In this document: positions 7,332 through 13,876 of the stretch, piece by piece
Layout of the letters: each line of letters begins with the position of its first letter
Position numbering within the stretch: the stretch's first letter is position 1
DNA from: Candidatus Peregrinibacteria bacterium
GTDB taxonomy: Bacteria > Patescibacteriota > Gracilibacteria > UBA1369
Assembly (NCBI GenBank): GCA_014729615.1
Contig: WJJQ01000064.1
Location: 1 to 14,651 of the forward strand
Reading direction: 5' to 3'
DNA length: 14,651 nucleotides
Program-made: the position numbers and the translations under genes
Notes under the pieces: generated by a model
Told to the model about the DNA's origin: nothing
The model's database searches: none
The model's input: the letters and a program-made list of their open reading frames with translations, nothing else

Positions 7332-7360
7332 AGTATACAAGATTAATATATTTAAGGCAA
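7332..7360 (-). promoter_or_regulatory. Candidate promoter of tRNA-Arg
   Basis: TTGCCT (7355-7360), a 17-base spacer, then TATACT (7332-7337) on the minus strand, four and five of six consensus matches. The predicted start near 7325 gives a leader of about 31 bases. That leader could fold its first 19 bases (7307-7325, GCAAAAA with TTTTTGC), possibly a signal for 5' processing. Confidence 0.55.
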
Positions 7361-7371
7361 ATATCCTTAAA
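7351..7371 (-). terminator. Short dyad right after the M23-SLH gene
   Basis: A 7-bp stem, TTTAAGG (7351-7357) with CCTTAAA (7365-7371), has a 7-base loop and abuts the TAG stop of the M23 gene. It has no T run, so it would be a weak terminator at best. It overlaps the -35 box of the tRNA promoter. It may instead reflect chance or a 3'-end stabilising hairpin. Confidence 0.3.
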
Positions 7372-9330
7372 CTAACCGAAATAATCTTCAACAGCTTCTT
7401 CAGTAGCGACAACTCCTGAAGAGTATTTTTCTTTTTCTGATAACACCATCATTAAAGTGCGGTAAACCGTTTCAGCTACATCAGCCCTTGTCATGCCCTC
7501 TTCAGGAAGAAAGTACCTTGTGCTTTTGTCCACAACTAAATATCTTTCTTTGCCATACTGAACGTATTTCGCAAACCATTCCTCACGTGGTACATCTTTA
7601 TATAGATCTTTTTTTACATTCTCTTCTAAATCCAAATCAAGCCCGTTAAAAAGGATTTTAAGAAATTCCGCTCGATTAACCGTATTTGCAGGTTTAAACT
7701 TCCCATCCGGATACCCATCTATAATTTTTTTATTAAATGCAGTTACAACATAATCTGAATACCATTCATTAGCTGATGTATCCGGAAAAGGTAATTCTCT
7801 GGCTGTGATTAGATTAGATCTAGAAGCTTCCAAAATAATTTTTAATGCCTCTACACGACTCACCACCTGGTCAGGTTTATATGAACCGTCCGGATATCCT
7901 TTAATTATGCCGGTATCTTTTAGAAATTTTATTGCCTCATAATTTTTGTGGTCATATCCGATGTCAGTAAACAAGCCGCTTTTCATTAAAAATGATTCAC
8001 CTTCAATCGAATTGTCTGACACTTTAATTTTAATTGAATCGCTCGTTTTTGGTGTGATAGCAAATTCCGCCTCACCCTCCTTGAAATCACCGGAAGATAC
8101 AGCAAGCGGAATCGAAGCTTTTCCTTCCAGGAGTTTTACAACCACGCTTCTTGGCGGCGTGTAGGTTTTTACAACTTTTTCTTTGTCATCAACAGCCTTT
8201 ATTTTAATGTTAATCGGTTCATTTTCTACGAATGTACCATTGGCATCAAGCAGATATTTTTCTGGTTTGCTTTCAACAGGTTCGGGAATTATTTCAACTT
8301 CTTCAACTTCTTCTTCTACAATTTCTTCAATTTCGTCTAATTCGGGCTCATCATTATTATCATCAACCGTTGATGGTGGTAATTCGGAAGAATCCGGTTC
8401 ATATTGAGGCTGATTAGTGTTTGTTACAGGCTCTGGTTGCTCAATCGAGCCGCTTGAGTCCATGTATTTTTGTATAAATAACATTGGATTGATTGTAGTT
8501 TCCATGGCTTTTTCTTTGCCCAGACCGGCATTTACCGCTTCAAAGAAAGACAAACCCGCGTCTGAAGCTTCTTTATATGTAAAGGGCCAATACGGATGCC
8601 ACGGTGCTTTGTCATTATCTATCTGAAAATGCAAATGAGGAGTGGTTGCTGTTCCGGAATCGCCGCTATAACCAATTTTATCACCTTTCAATACTATATC
8701 TCCTTCTTTTACGGTTAATTTGCCCATATGACTATAACTGGAATAAATAGTATTAGATTTTGAGCTGCTGGTTAAAGTGGGAAAATTTGGGTGTTTTATT
8801 ACAATATGATGCCCGAATCCAGTTCCTTGTTCAGAAATTTTACTTACAATGCCATTACCTATCGCATAAATAGGAGTGTTATTTGGAATTTTTATGTCAA
8901 CTGCCAAGTGACTTCCCGCAAATTCATGACCATCAAGCTCATAATTACCCATATAGGGAACACTGTATGTAATTTTTTCATTTCGAATGGCCAGGTCAGA
9001 ACTGCTCGACCAGCCCAAGCTTTCCACTGACGTTTTTAGTCTTTTTGGGTCATATTCGGGTAAAGGAATCATTTTAGATGTGGGGATATTGTCATATTCC
9101 AAATCCCACTCGTTACTTGAAAGGGCCACCCAATTTGGCACTTTTAAAACGGGAGTTGTCGTGCCGTCAAATGCCGGCACCTGCTTGTCTGACAATACAC
9201 TTACCTTAATCAAACCCGTATTTTCACCTACCACCAATCCTGCTACCAGTAAAAAAACAATTCCAATTATAATTGAAAACTTTTTGGAAGATACAAAACT
9301 CGAATTGCTTTGATTGTCCGGGGAGTTCAT
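7372..9330 (-). CDS. Membrane-anchored M23 endopeptidase with three SLH repeats
   Basis: This 652-residue exported protein has a membrane helix at about 18-34, either an uncleaved signal anchor or a signal peptide. The M23 (LytM/lysostaphin-type) zinc endopeptidase domain covers about 120-240 and appears complete. H141 and D145 (H-L-A-V-D) and H234 (in H-L-H-F-Q) are the expected zinc ligands; H201 (S-Y-S-H-M-G) and H232 are the expected catalytic histidines. Such enzymes cut peptide cross-links in peptidoglycan. A linker (280-357) includes a Glu-rich run (328-352), followed by a beta-rich Ig-like stretch (358-440). Three SLH repeats follow at about 453-500, 513-563 and 576-628. The first two carry the G-Y-P-D-G-x-(Y/F)-K-P motif and the third is degenerate. 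SLH triplets bind secondary wall polymers, so this enzyme is probably held in an S-layer-bearing envelope. The start is ATG at 9328-9330 and the stop is TAG. Confidence 0.93.
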   Translation of the reverse strand: MNSPDNQSNSSFVSSKKFSIIIGIVFLLVAGLVVGENTGLIKVSVLSDKQVPAFDGTTTPVLKVPNWVALSSNEWDLEYDNIPTSKMIPLPEYDPKRLKTSVESLGWSSSSDLAIRNEKITYSVPYMGNYELDGHEFAGSHLAVDIKIPNNTPIYAIGNGIVSKISEQGTGFGHHIVIKHPNFPTLTSSSKSNTIYSSYSHMGKLTVKEGDIVLKGDKIGYSGDSGTATTPHLHFQIDNDKAPWHPYWPFTYKEASDAGLSFFEAVNAGLGKEKAMETTINPMLFIQKYMDSSGSIEQPEPVTNTNQPQYEPDSSELPPSTVDDNNDEPELDEIEEIVEEEVEEVEIIPEPVESKPEKYLLDANGTFVENEPINIKIKAVDDKEKVVKTYTPPRSVVVKLLEGKASIPLAVSSGDFKEGEAEFAITPKTSDSIKIKVSDNSIEGESFLMKSGLFTDIGYDHKNYEAIKFLKDTGIIKGYPDGSYKPDQVVSRVEALKIILEASRSNLITARELPFPDTSANEWYSDYVVTAFNKKIIDGYPDGKFKPANTVNRAEFLKILFNGLDLDLEENVKKDLYKDVPREEWFAKYVQYGKERYLVVDKSTRYFLPEEGMTRADVAETVYRTLMMVLSEKEKYSSGVVATEEAVEDYFG

Positions 9331-9343
9331 ATTATATTTGGTT

Positions 9344-9372
9344 TTGAAAGTAATAAATCTTTATATTATAGC
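9344..9372 (+). promoter_or_regulatory. Possible tsaE promoter
   Basis: TTGAAA (9344-9349), a 17-base spacer, then TATAGC (9367-9372) on the plus strand, with a predicted leader of about 17 bases. The -10 box is weak. It overlaps the opposing M23 gene promoter, so the two would exclude each other if both are real. Confidence 0.35.
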
Positions 9373-9393
9373 AAAAAAAGGGAAAATCATCAA
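9365..9393 (-). promoter_or_regulatory. Promoter of the M23-SLH gene
   Basis: TTGATG (9388-9393), a 17-base spacer and a perfect TATAAT (9365-9370), with an extended -10 TGC directly before it (9371-9373), all on the minus strand. The predicted leader is about 28 bases. A second TATAAT lies directly before the ATG but is too close to serve it. Confidence 0.7.
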
Positions 9394-9395
9394 TA

Positions 9396-9824
9396 ATGAA
9401 AAAATTTAAAAGCTCATCTGAAAGAAAAACAAGAAGAATTGGAAGGTTTATTGCCAAAAAGTTACGGAAAGGCGATATAGTTTGTTTAAACGGACCCTTG
9501 GGAGCGGGAAAAACACTACTAACAAAAGCAATTGCCGGCTATTTTGGAATAAATGAAAACATTATCAAAAGTCCCACCTATACGTATTTACGATTGTACA
9601 CCGCCTACAACGGAATCAAAATATATCATTATGACTTATATAGAATCGAGGTGTTGGATGACTATATGAAAGACCAAATTAATGAATACTTTTCGCTAAA
9701 AGATACAATCAGTCTAATAGAGTGGCCTCAAAAAATTATGGAAATTATCCCTCAAAAAATTATTAATATAGAAATAGAACTTTTAAATGCTAAAAAGCGC
9801 TATATTAAGATTCATGGTCTATAA
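9396..9824 (+). CDS. tsaE: tRNA N6-threonylcarbamoyladenosine biosynthesis ATPase TsaE
   Basis: This 142-residue P-loop ATPase supports TsaB/TsaD in making t6A37 in tRNAs that read ANN codons. Family marks are Walker A GPLGAGKT (33-40), the switch segment S-P-T-Y-T-Y (59-64), H-Y-D-L-Y-R (78-83) and I-E-W-P-Q (108-112, usually IEWPE). Length is normal for the family. The start is ATG at 9396; no Shine-Dalgarno sequence precedes it at the usual spacing. It is a lone plus-strand gene between two minus-strand envelope genes. Its last 6 bases overlap the convergent 3D-domain gene. It appears more AT-rich than its neighbours, with a high Lys/Ile/Asn content. tsaB and tsaD are not adjacent. The neighbouring tRNA-Arg(UCU) reads AGA/AGG and so would itself be a t6A substrate. 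Confidence 0.92.
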   Translation: MKKFKSSSERKTRRIGRFIAKKLRKGDIVCLNGPLGAGKTLLTKAIAGYFGINENIIKSPTYTYLRLYTAYNGIKIYHYDLYRIEVLDDYMKDQINEYFSLKDTISLIEWPQKIMEIIPQKIINIEIELLNAKKRYIKIHGL

Positions 9825-11027
9825 GATTTTATCTTTCTTCATTTTTTCAGTGTAATCGCGTGATGCGATTATACTATTCATTTTTGAACGAGTTTTCGGC
9901 CCAAAAACACCTGCGCCGAAATCGGATTTTTTGCCGATAATATTAAAATTTTGTTGAAATTTAAATACCGCGTGTTCAGTCAGTTCATCATATGAACCGT
10001 TTAGGTCAGCTTTATATAAATTCATTTTGGTTAATTCGTTTTGTAAAAGCGTTACGTCATCACTTTGCATGCCCGAATACAAGTCAGTTTTAAAAGTGTC
10101 ATCCAATTGAATTGATTGCTTTTCTGCGGCGTGAGCAATGTTTGCTGTTTCCGCGTTGGCAAGAACTGATATGGTCCTGGGCCCTACATACCCGGCCCCG
10201 TAAGCCTTTTCGTTGTCTACAACTTTTTCTGTAACCTGAAAGTCGATGACTGCGTCTTGAGTGATTTTGTCGTACAGACCATTAATTTCTCCCGTATAAT
10301 AGCCCAATGAACTTAAAAGTTTTTGCACCTCTTTTACATGATCACCGTTTTCACCCGGTTCAATGGTTTGAATAGAAGGATATTGTTTTTTCGGAGCTAA
10401 ACTGATTGTGTCCGTAGCTGTATTAAAGCTGTCTGCAATAATAAATTTCTCATTGTCCGAATAATCGGGGATGGAAAAGTTTTCCACTATAGAATCATCA
10501 ACACCGTAAACAGTAACCTCAACTGTTCTTTTGCCCCAATTTAATGCTCTTTCAAGACCCTTATCGCCATAACCCATCCATATATCAAGCCGGTCATGAG
10601 CGTATCCACGTTCACCCGCTTTAACAATAGCGCCACCACGATCATGAACTGTTCCCACCCCAAAGCCAGGAATATGCATTTTCGTTCCAAAGCCATAAGT
10701 GGATGGAGCGGCGATCATTCCCGGATAAACCGGAGTCCCGTCGGCTCCATTTACACCGCTTCCGTTTAGTCTTATTTCACTTTCATATGAACCTGTACTG
10801 TACTTTTTTTGCCCCGGAAGGGGGGAATAGTATGCTGAAATGACATAGCTTTGCACATAAGGATAATTAGGCTCACTAACAAACAATGTGGGGGACCCAT
10901 TTTCAGTATTTGCTAAATTTTCATCTTCAAAAATCCAGCCATCGGCAGCCAGGGCATTTGGCACGATCAACGAACTGAAAATTAATATTATTACCAATAA
11001 TATTAAAGTATGTATTTTTGTTTTCAT
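9819..11027 (-). CDS. Secreted 3D-domain protein with two peptidoglycan-binding repeats
   Basis: This 402-residue exported protein has a signal peptide at 1-27 (cleavage expected near A-L-A-A-D). The 3D (double-psi barrel, MltA/RpfB-related) domain covers about 62-185. It shows F-G-T-K-M-H-I-P (123-130), V-H-D-R-G-G-A-I-V (127-135 region, Asp129) and D-R-L-D-I-W-M-G (145-152), followed by the V-E-V-T-V-Y-G end strand. The usual first aspartate position is occupied by the A-A-P segment (106-108), so only the later aspartates are evident. Two PG_binding_1 repeats follow, at about 232-297 (V-K-E-V-Q-K-L-L-S-S-L-G-Y-Y) and 325-394 (V-T-L-L-Q-N-E-L). They should hold it on peptidoglycan, where the barrel may act as a lytic or binding domain. 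The start is ATG at 11025-11027 and the stop is TAG. It overlaps tsaE tail to tail by 6 bases. Confidence 0.88.
   Translation of the reverse strand: MKTKIHTLILLVIILIFSSLIVPNALAADGWIFEDENLANTENGSPTLFVSEPNYPYVQSYVISAYYSPLPGQKKYSTGSYESEIRLNGSGVNGADGTPVYPGMIAAPSTYGFGTKMHIPGFGVGTVHDRGGAIVKAGERGYAHDRLDIWMGYGDKGLERALNWGKRTVEVTVYGVDDSIVENFSIPDYSDNEKFIIADSFNTATDTISLAPKKQYPSIQTIEPGENGDHVKEVQKLLSSLGYYTGEINGLYDKITQDAVIDFQVTEKVVDNEKAYGAGYVGPRTISVLANAETANIAHAAEKQSIQLDDTFKTDLYSGMQSDDVTLLQNELTKMNLYKADLNGSYDELTEHAVFKFQQNFNIIGKKSDFGAGVFGPKTRSKMNSIIASRDYTEKMKKDKIL
9849..9885 (+). terminator. tsaE terminator inside the convergent gene
   Basis: An 11-bp stem, AGTGTAATCGC (9849-9859) with GCGATTATACT (9865-9875), has one G-T wobble and a 5-base loop. 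ATTCA and five T follow. It lies 24 bases past the tsaE stop, within codons for S-I-I-A-S-R-D-Y-T of the opposite-strand protein. On the minus strand no T run follows, so it looks plus-strand specific. Confidence 0.6.
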
Positions 11028-11057
11028 TTTGTTTTTATTTTTTATTTAAATCATTAC

Positions 11058-11066
11058 ATTATACCA
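11058..11066 (-). promoter_or_regulatory. Extended -10 promoter of the 3D-domain gene
   Basis: TGG-TATAAT on the minus strand, 30 bases before the ATG, predicts a leader of about 23 bases. The -35 region is poor (TTATTT at 17 bases), which the extended -10 box may offset. It shares a 120-base divergent region with the small ORF promoter. Confidence 0.6.
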
Positions 11067-11092
11067 AAAAACAAAGCTTTAAATAACCAAGA

Positions 11093-11110
11093 AGTGTTGA
11101 CAAAAACACT
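11093..11110. promoter_or_regulatory. Operator-like dyad over the -35 box
   Basis: AGTGTT (11093-11098), six bases, AACACT (11105-11110) form a perfect 6-bp inverted repeat spanning 18 bases. It covers the whole TTGACA box of the plus-strand promoter, the usual geometry for a dimeric repressor. Its regulator is unknown and the dyad is short enough to occur by chance. Confidence 0.4.
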
Positions 11111-11124
11111 AAAAACAATATAAT
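11097..11124 (+). promoter_or_regulatory. Consensus sigma70 promoter for the 68-residue ORF
   Basis: A perfect TTGACA (11097-11102), a 16-base spacer and a perfect TATAAT (11119-11124). The predicted start near 11131 leaves a 17-base leader before the ATG at 11148. It is the strongest-looking promoter in the window, and its presence supports real transcription of the region downstream. Confidence 0.8.
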
Positions 11125-11147
11125 TCGAAGCTGTAATATAATTTTAA

Positions 11148-11354
11148 ATGAGTAAATTGCATAATTTTAAGTTTAGTAATCAGCCCGAGATAAAATGCAA
11201 CAATGAAGACGAAAGGTTAGATTGTGAGGATGATGGATTCTTTAATCGCAATTCATTAACTTCCTCCATTAACCGACAAATAAACACCGTTGTTGATTCT
11301 AATAATGGGAAGTGGCAAAATGAATTTGACGAAGACGGCCCAAATCCAGTTTAA
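11148..11354 (+). CDS. Small acidic protein of unknown function
   Basis: A 68-residue ORF that I do not recognise. It has no signal peptide or membrane segment. It is polar and acidic, with an N/E/D-rich middle (E-D-E-R-L-D-C-E-D-D at 20-29), two Cys (17 and 26) and an acidic end (E-F-D-E-D-G-P-N-P-V). The only hydrophobic stretch, about 37-50, could form a short helix. Evidence that it is real is mainly the consensus promoter upstream with a fitting 17-base leader, and the lack of any other candidate in this space. The TAA stop overlaps the convergent stop of the ATPase gene by 4 bases. No Shine-Dalgarno sequence is seen, as is usual in this window. The transcript could instead be a noncoding RNA. 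Confidence 0.55.
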   Translation: MSKLHNFKFSNQPEIKCNNEDERLDCEDDGFFNRNSLTSSINRQINTVVDSNNGKWQNEFDEDGPNPV

Positions 11355-13819
11355 AAAACCGCTCCAATACGCCGTAAAATTTCTCTTTCCACAAATTCTT
11401 TGTCTCTGCCGTATTTCAGTCTTGAAAGTTGTTTAAACGCTTCCGAGGCTTCATGGTCACCTTTTTCAAGGTAGGGGTTAACCGGCGTGATACTGAAAGG
11501 TTTACTCGGCTGCGTGTCAATTGAAAGCTTCATGACTCCTTTGAATTTGTCCATATTTACAAGGTCTTGTTCGTTAAAGACAGGTGCTGTTTCTTTCGCC
11601 AGAAATTCCGCGTCTTGAGCTCCAACTTTATAAAACATCATTGATCCGACGTTACCAAAAACCGCGTCTTTAACTTTAGACTTGCCATCATTCCCTTCAA
11701 GCTGCCCTATATACTGATGCGCCATATTTAATCCAAGTCGATATTTTCTTGCTTCCGATAAAATAACTTCAATACTGTCTGTAATATAGTTTTGGAACTC
11801 ATCAATATACAGAAAAAAGTCCCTTCGATTTTCCTTAGACATTTTTTGACGTCTTAAAGCCGCCACCTGCAATTTAGAAACTATTATTAAACCAAGTAAT
11901 TTTGAATTTATTTCACCAACATCACCTTTAGATAAATTCATCAGCAGAATTTTGCCCTCTTGCATTACTTTGGCAAAATCAAAAGCGGATTTCACCTGTC
12001 CTATAATGTTTCTTAGCATAGAATTCGTAACAAACTGCCCGAATTTGGCTGCGAAATACGGAATAATTTCTTGTTTTTCGCGCGCGCCCGTTTTAGCCAT
12101 TTGATGCTCCCAAAATGATTTTACAACAGGGTTTTTTACATGTTGAACTTTGGATTGTTGAAAATCGTCATCTGTAAAAAGTCTTACTATATCTGTAATT
12201 GCGCCTCCCTCCGGGTCGGACATAAGTGTTAAACAACCATTTCTAAAATAATCCTGTAATCTGGGTCCGAAAATTTCTTCATCAAATAACTTAATCATAA
12301 TGTTCATGGCTTCCAGAGAAACATATTCTTTTTCTTCCCATGTTTCACCTTCAAGTAAATTCAGACCCAGCGGCCTTTCCAAATCGCCCGGATTAAAAAG
12401 AATCACATCATCAGCTCTTTCCCTTGGTATAAATGGTAAAATGTCCTCTACTAATGATCCGTGAGGATCCACTACTGCCAGACCATCTCCAATTATTAAA
12501 TCTTGTCTGATCATTGTTTGCAGAATCGAAGACTTACCTGTACCGGTTTGTCCAATAACGTAAAAATGTCTAAAACGATCTTCACGTTTTATTCTTATTT
12601 CAGTCGTTACTCCACGATATGTGTTATGACCCAGCAACAAGCCTTCTTTTGGAACATTGTGAGGAGCGGGTGCAATTTTGTAATTTTGCCACGCAATGGT
12701 TGGAGCCTTATTAAACCTTATATTTGGTATATGGAAAATACTGGCAAGTTCATCTGATGATAAAATTGTTTTTCTTTTCTTCAATACATGCCACCAATGC
12801 CTGTTAATGTTTCTAAGAATGTAGTTTTTTACAATTTGTTTTTCGGAGACGAATTTTGGTGACGCAAAGCCGTTGGTATTGGGTGAGCTATATTGAGTGA
12901 ATGAACTTTTAATATTAGATAAATAACCCTTGGCTTCACGATCATTGTCGCCCGCACATACAATCCTGATAACTGTTTCATAACCGACTTTTGAATTTTT
13001 TGTTTCAAGAGCCTTAACTTCTTCATCTGTTAAAGGAGTGGTGCGGCCTCCGTCCGCGTCTGGAGCCGATTCTGTAGCTTTTTCACCACGAATTAAGATT
13101 TCAAACAAAGCTCCGATAATTTTTACGGGATTTAAGCTGAATTTAGACTTCTTTTTGGCACTAAACATTTCTTTTGCTTCATCTCTCCCTCTTTGTTGCC
13201 ACCCATCTTTAAAAGGTCTTATGACTATTTGTATCGCGGCACCGTCATCGAAGCTGATTTTTGAAAGCGCATTGGTTATTGTATTAATGGGGTCACTATT
13301 TTGGTACTCATAAGTCTTGATCGGGAAAATATAGTCTTTGGAAAGATGTAAGGTTGTAGCCGCGAATTTCGCGTTTTCTTTGAAAATATTATAATCTTCG
13401 ACCTGCTCAATATGAACATCCGGATAAAAAGCCGTTATTTGTTTTTCAAGCAAAGTTTTTAAATCGTTCGGACAAACAACAAAAAAATGTATTTCATTTT
13501 CTATGACAGCATATTCAAATGAAAAGAAATCCTGTCCCAAAAAAAAATTTTTAAAATCGGAACTATAAATGCTGTGTAATGAATCGAACAAATGAGAAGC
13601 AACACCAATTACTTCTTTATAGTCATTTTGCGATGATGATTGTTCCGCCTCGCGTTCTTCACGAGACTCTTTCTTTGGTATCATGATTTTCAAAAAAACC
13701 ATTTTCATCGTCCTGTCTCTATTTGATTTATACCGAATCAATAACAATAAGCCTAAAAACAACAGGTAGGCGAGACCGGCAAAAAGTATTGTTGATAAGA
13801 TGATATTTAAGACATTCAT
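11351..13819 (-). CDS. Membrane-anchored TraG/TrwB-like (T4SS coupling protein-type) ATPase
   Basis: This 822-residue protein has an N-terminal membrane helix (about 6-29) and then a basic stretch. A 370-residue region (60-400) has no family I recognise, apart from a low-complexity insert near 215-275. A P-loop ATPase core of the FtsK/HerA/TraG superfamily follows: Walker A G-Q-T-G-T-G-K-S (423-430), V-V-D-P-H-G (449-454), Walker B F-F-L-Y-I-D-E-F (668-675), and M-A-H-Q-Y-I-G-Q-L (699-707), equivalent to the A-N-Q motif of coupling proteins. Such enzymes pump DNA or hand substrates to a secretion channel at the membrane. No relaxase, VirB4, pilin or channel gene is nearby, so its partner is unknown. 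The start is ATG at 13817-13819 and the stop is TAA. It has its own promoter and lies after aspS on the same strand. Confidence 0.85.
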   Translation of the reverse strand: MNVLNIILSTILFAGLAYLLFLGLLLLIRYKSNRDRTMKMVFLKIMIPKKESREEREAEQSSSQNDYKEVIGVASHLFDSLHSIYSSDFKNFFLGQDFFSFEYAVIENEIHFFVVCPNDLKTLLEKQITAFYPDVHIEQVEDYNIFKENAKFAATTLHLSKDYIFPIKTYEYQNSDPINTITNALSKISFDDGAAIQIVIRPFKDGWQQRGRDEAKEMFSAKKKSKFSLNPVKIIGALFEILIRGEKATESAPDADGGRTTPLTDEEVKALETKNSKVGYETVIRIVCAGDNDREAKGYLSNIKSSFTQYSSPNTNGFASPKFVSEKQIVKNYILRNINRHWWHVLKKRKTILSSDELASIFHIPNIRFNKAPTIAWQNYKIAPAPHNVPKEGLLLGHNTYRGVTTEIRIKREDRFRHFYVIGQTGTGKSSILQTMIRQDLIIGDGLAVVDPHGSLVEDILPFIPRERADDVILFNPGDLERPLGLNLLEGETWEEKEYVSLEAMNIMIKLFDEEIFGPRLQDYFRNGCLTLMSDPEGGAITDIVRLFTDDDFQQSKVQHVKNPVVKSFWEHQMAKTGAREKQEIIPYFAAKFGQFVTNSMLRNIIGQVKSAFDFAKVMQEGKILLMNLSKGDVGEINSKLLGLIIVSKLQVAALRRQKMSKENRRDFFLYIDEFQNYITDSIEVILSEARKYRLGLNMAHQYIGQLEGNDGKSKVKDAVFGNVGSMMFYKVGAQDAEFLAKETAPVFNEQDLVNMDKFKGVMKLSIDTQPSKPFSITPVNPYLEKGDHEASEAFKQLSRLKYGRDKEFVEREILRRIGAVF

Positions 13820-13839
13820 GCAAAATACTATGTATTGAA

Positions 13840-13868
13840 ATTATAGCATAAAAAACCAAATCTGGCGA
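13840..13868 (-). promoter_or_regulatory. Promoter of the TraG-like ATPase gene
   Basis: Minus strand: TCGCCA (13863-13868), a 17-base spacer and TATAAT (13840-13845) with an extended TGC (13846-13848). The predicted leader is about 14 bases. A 5-bp dyad, AATAC and GTATT (13824-13836), covers the start-site area. It lies in the 57-base gap after aspS, where I see no strong terminator. Confidence 0.6.
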
Positions 13869-13876
13869 TTTAGAGC

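Noticed and set aside
11137..11142. Second TATAAT before the 68-residue ORF
   Set aside because: It ends only five bases before the ATG, too close to initiate a transcript containing the start codon.
11351..13819. Integrated conjugative element
   Set aside because: Only a coupling-like ATPase is present. There is no relaxase, integrase, attachment-site repeat or composition break, and aspS flanks it directly.
13851..13871. Terminator after aspS
   Set aside because: AAATC and GATTT flank a 4-base loop before a T run on the minus strand, but the stem is only five mostly A-T pairs and the promoter of the next gene occupies the same bases.
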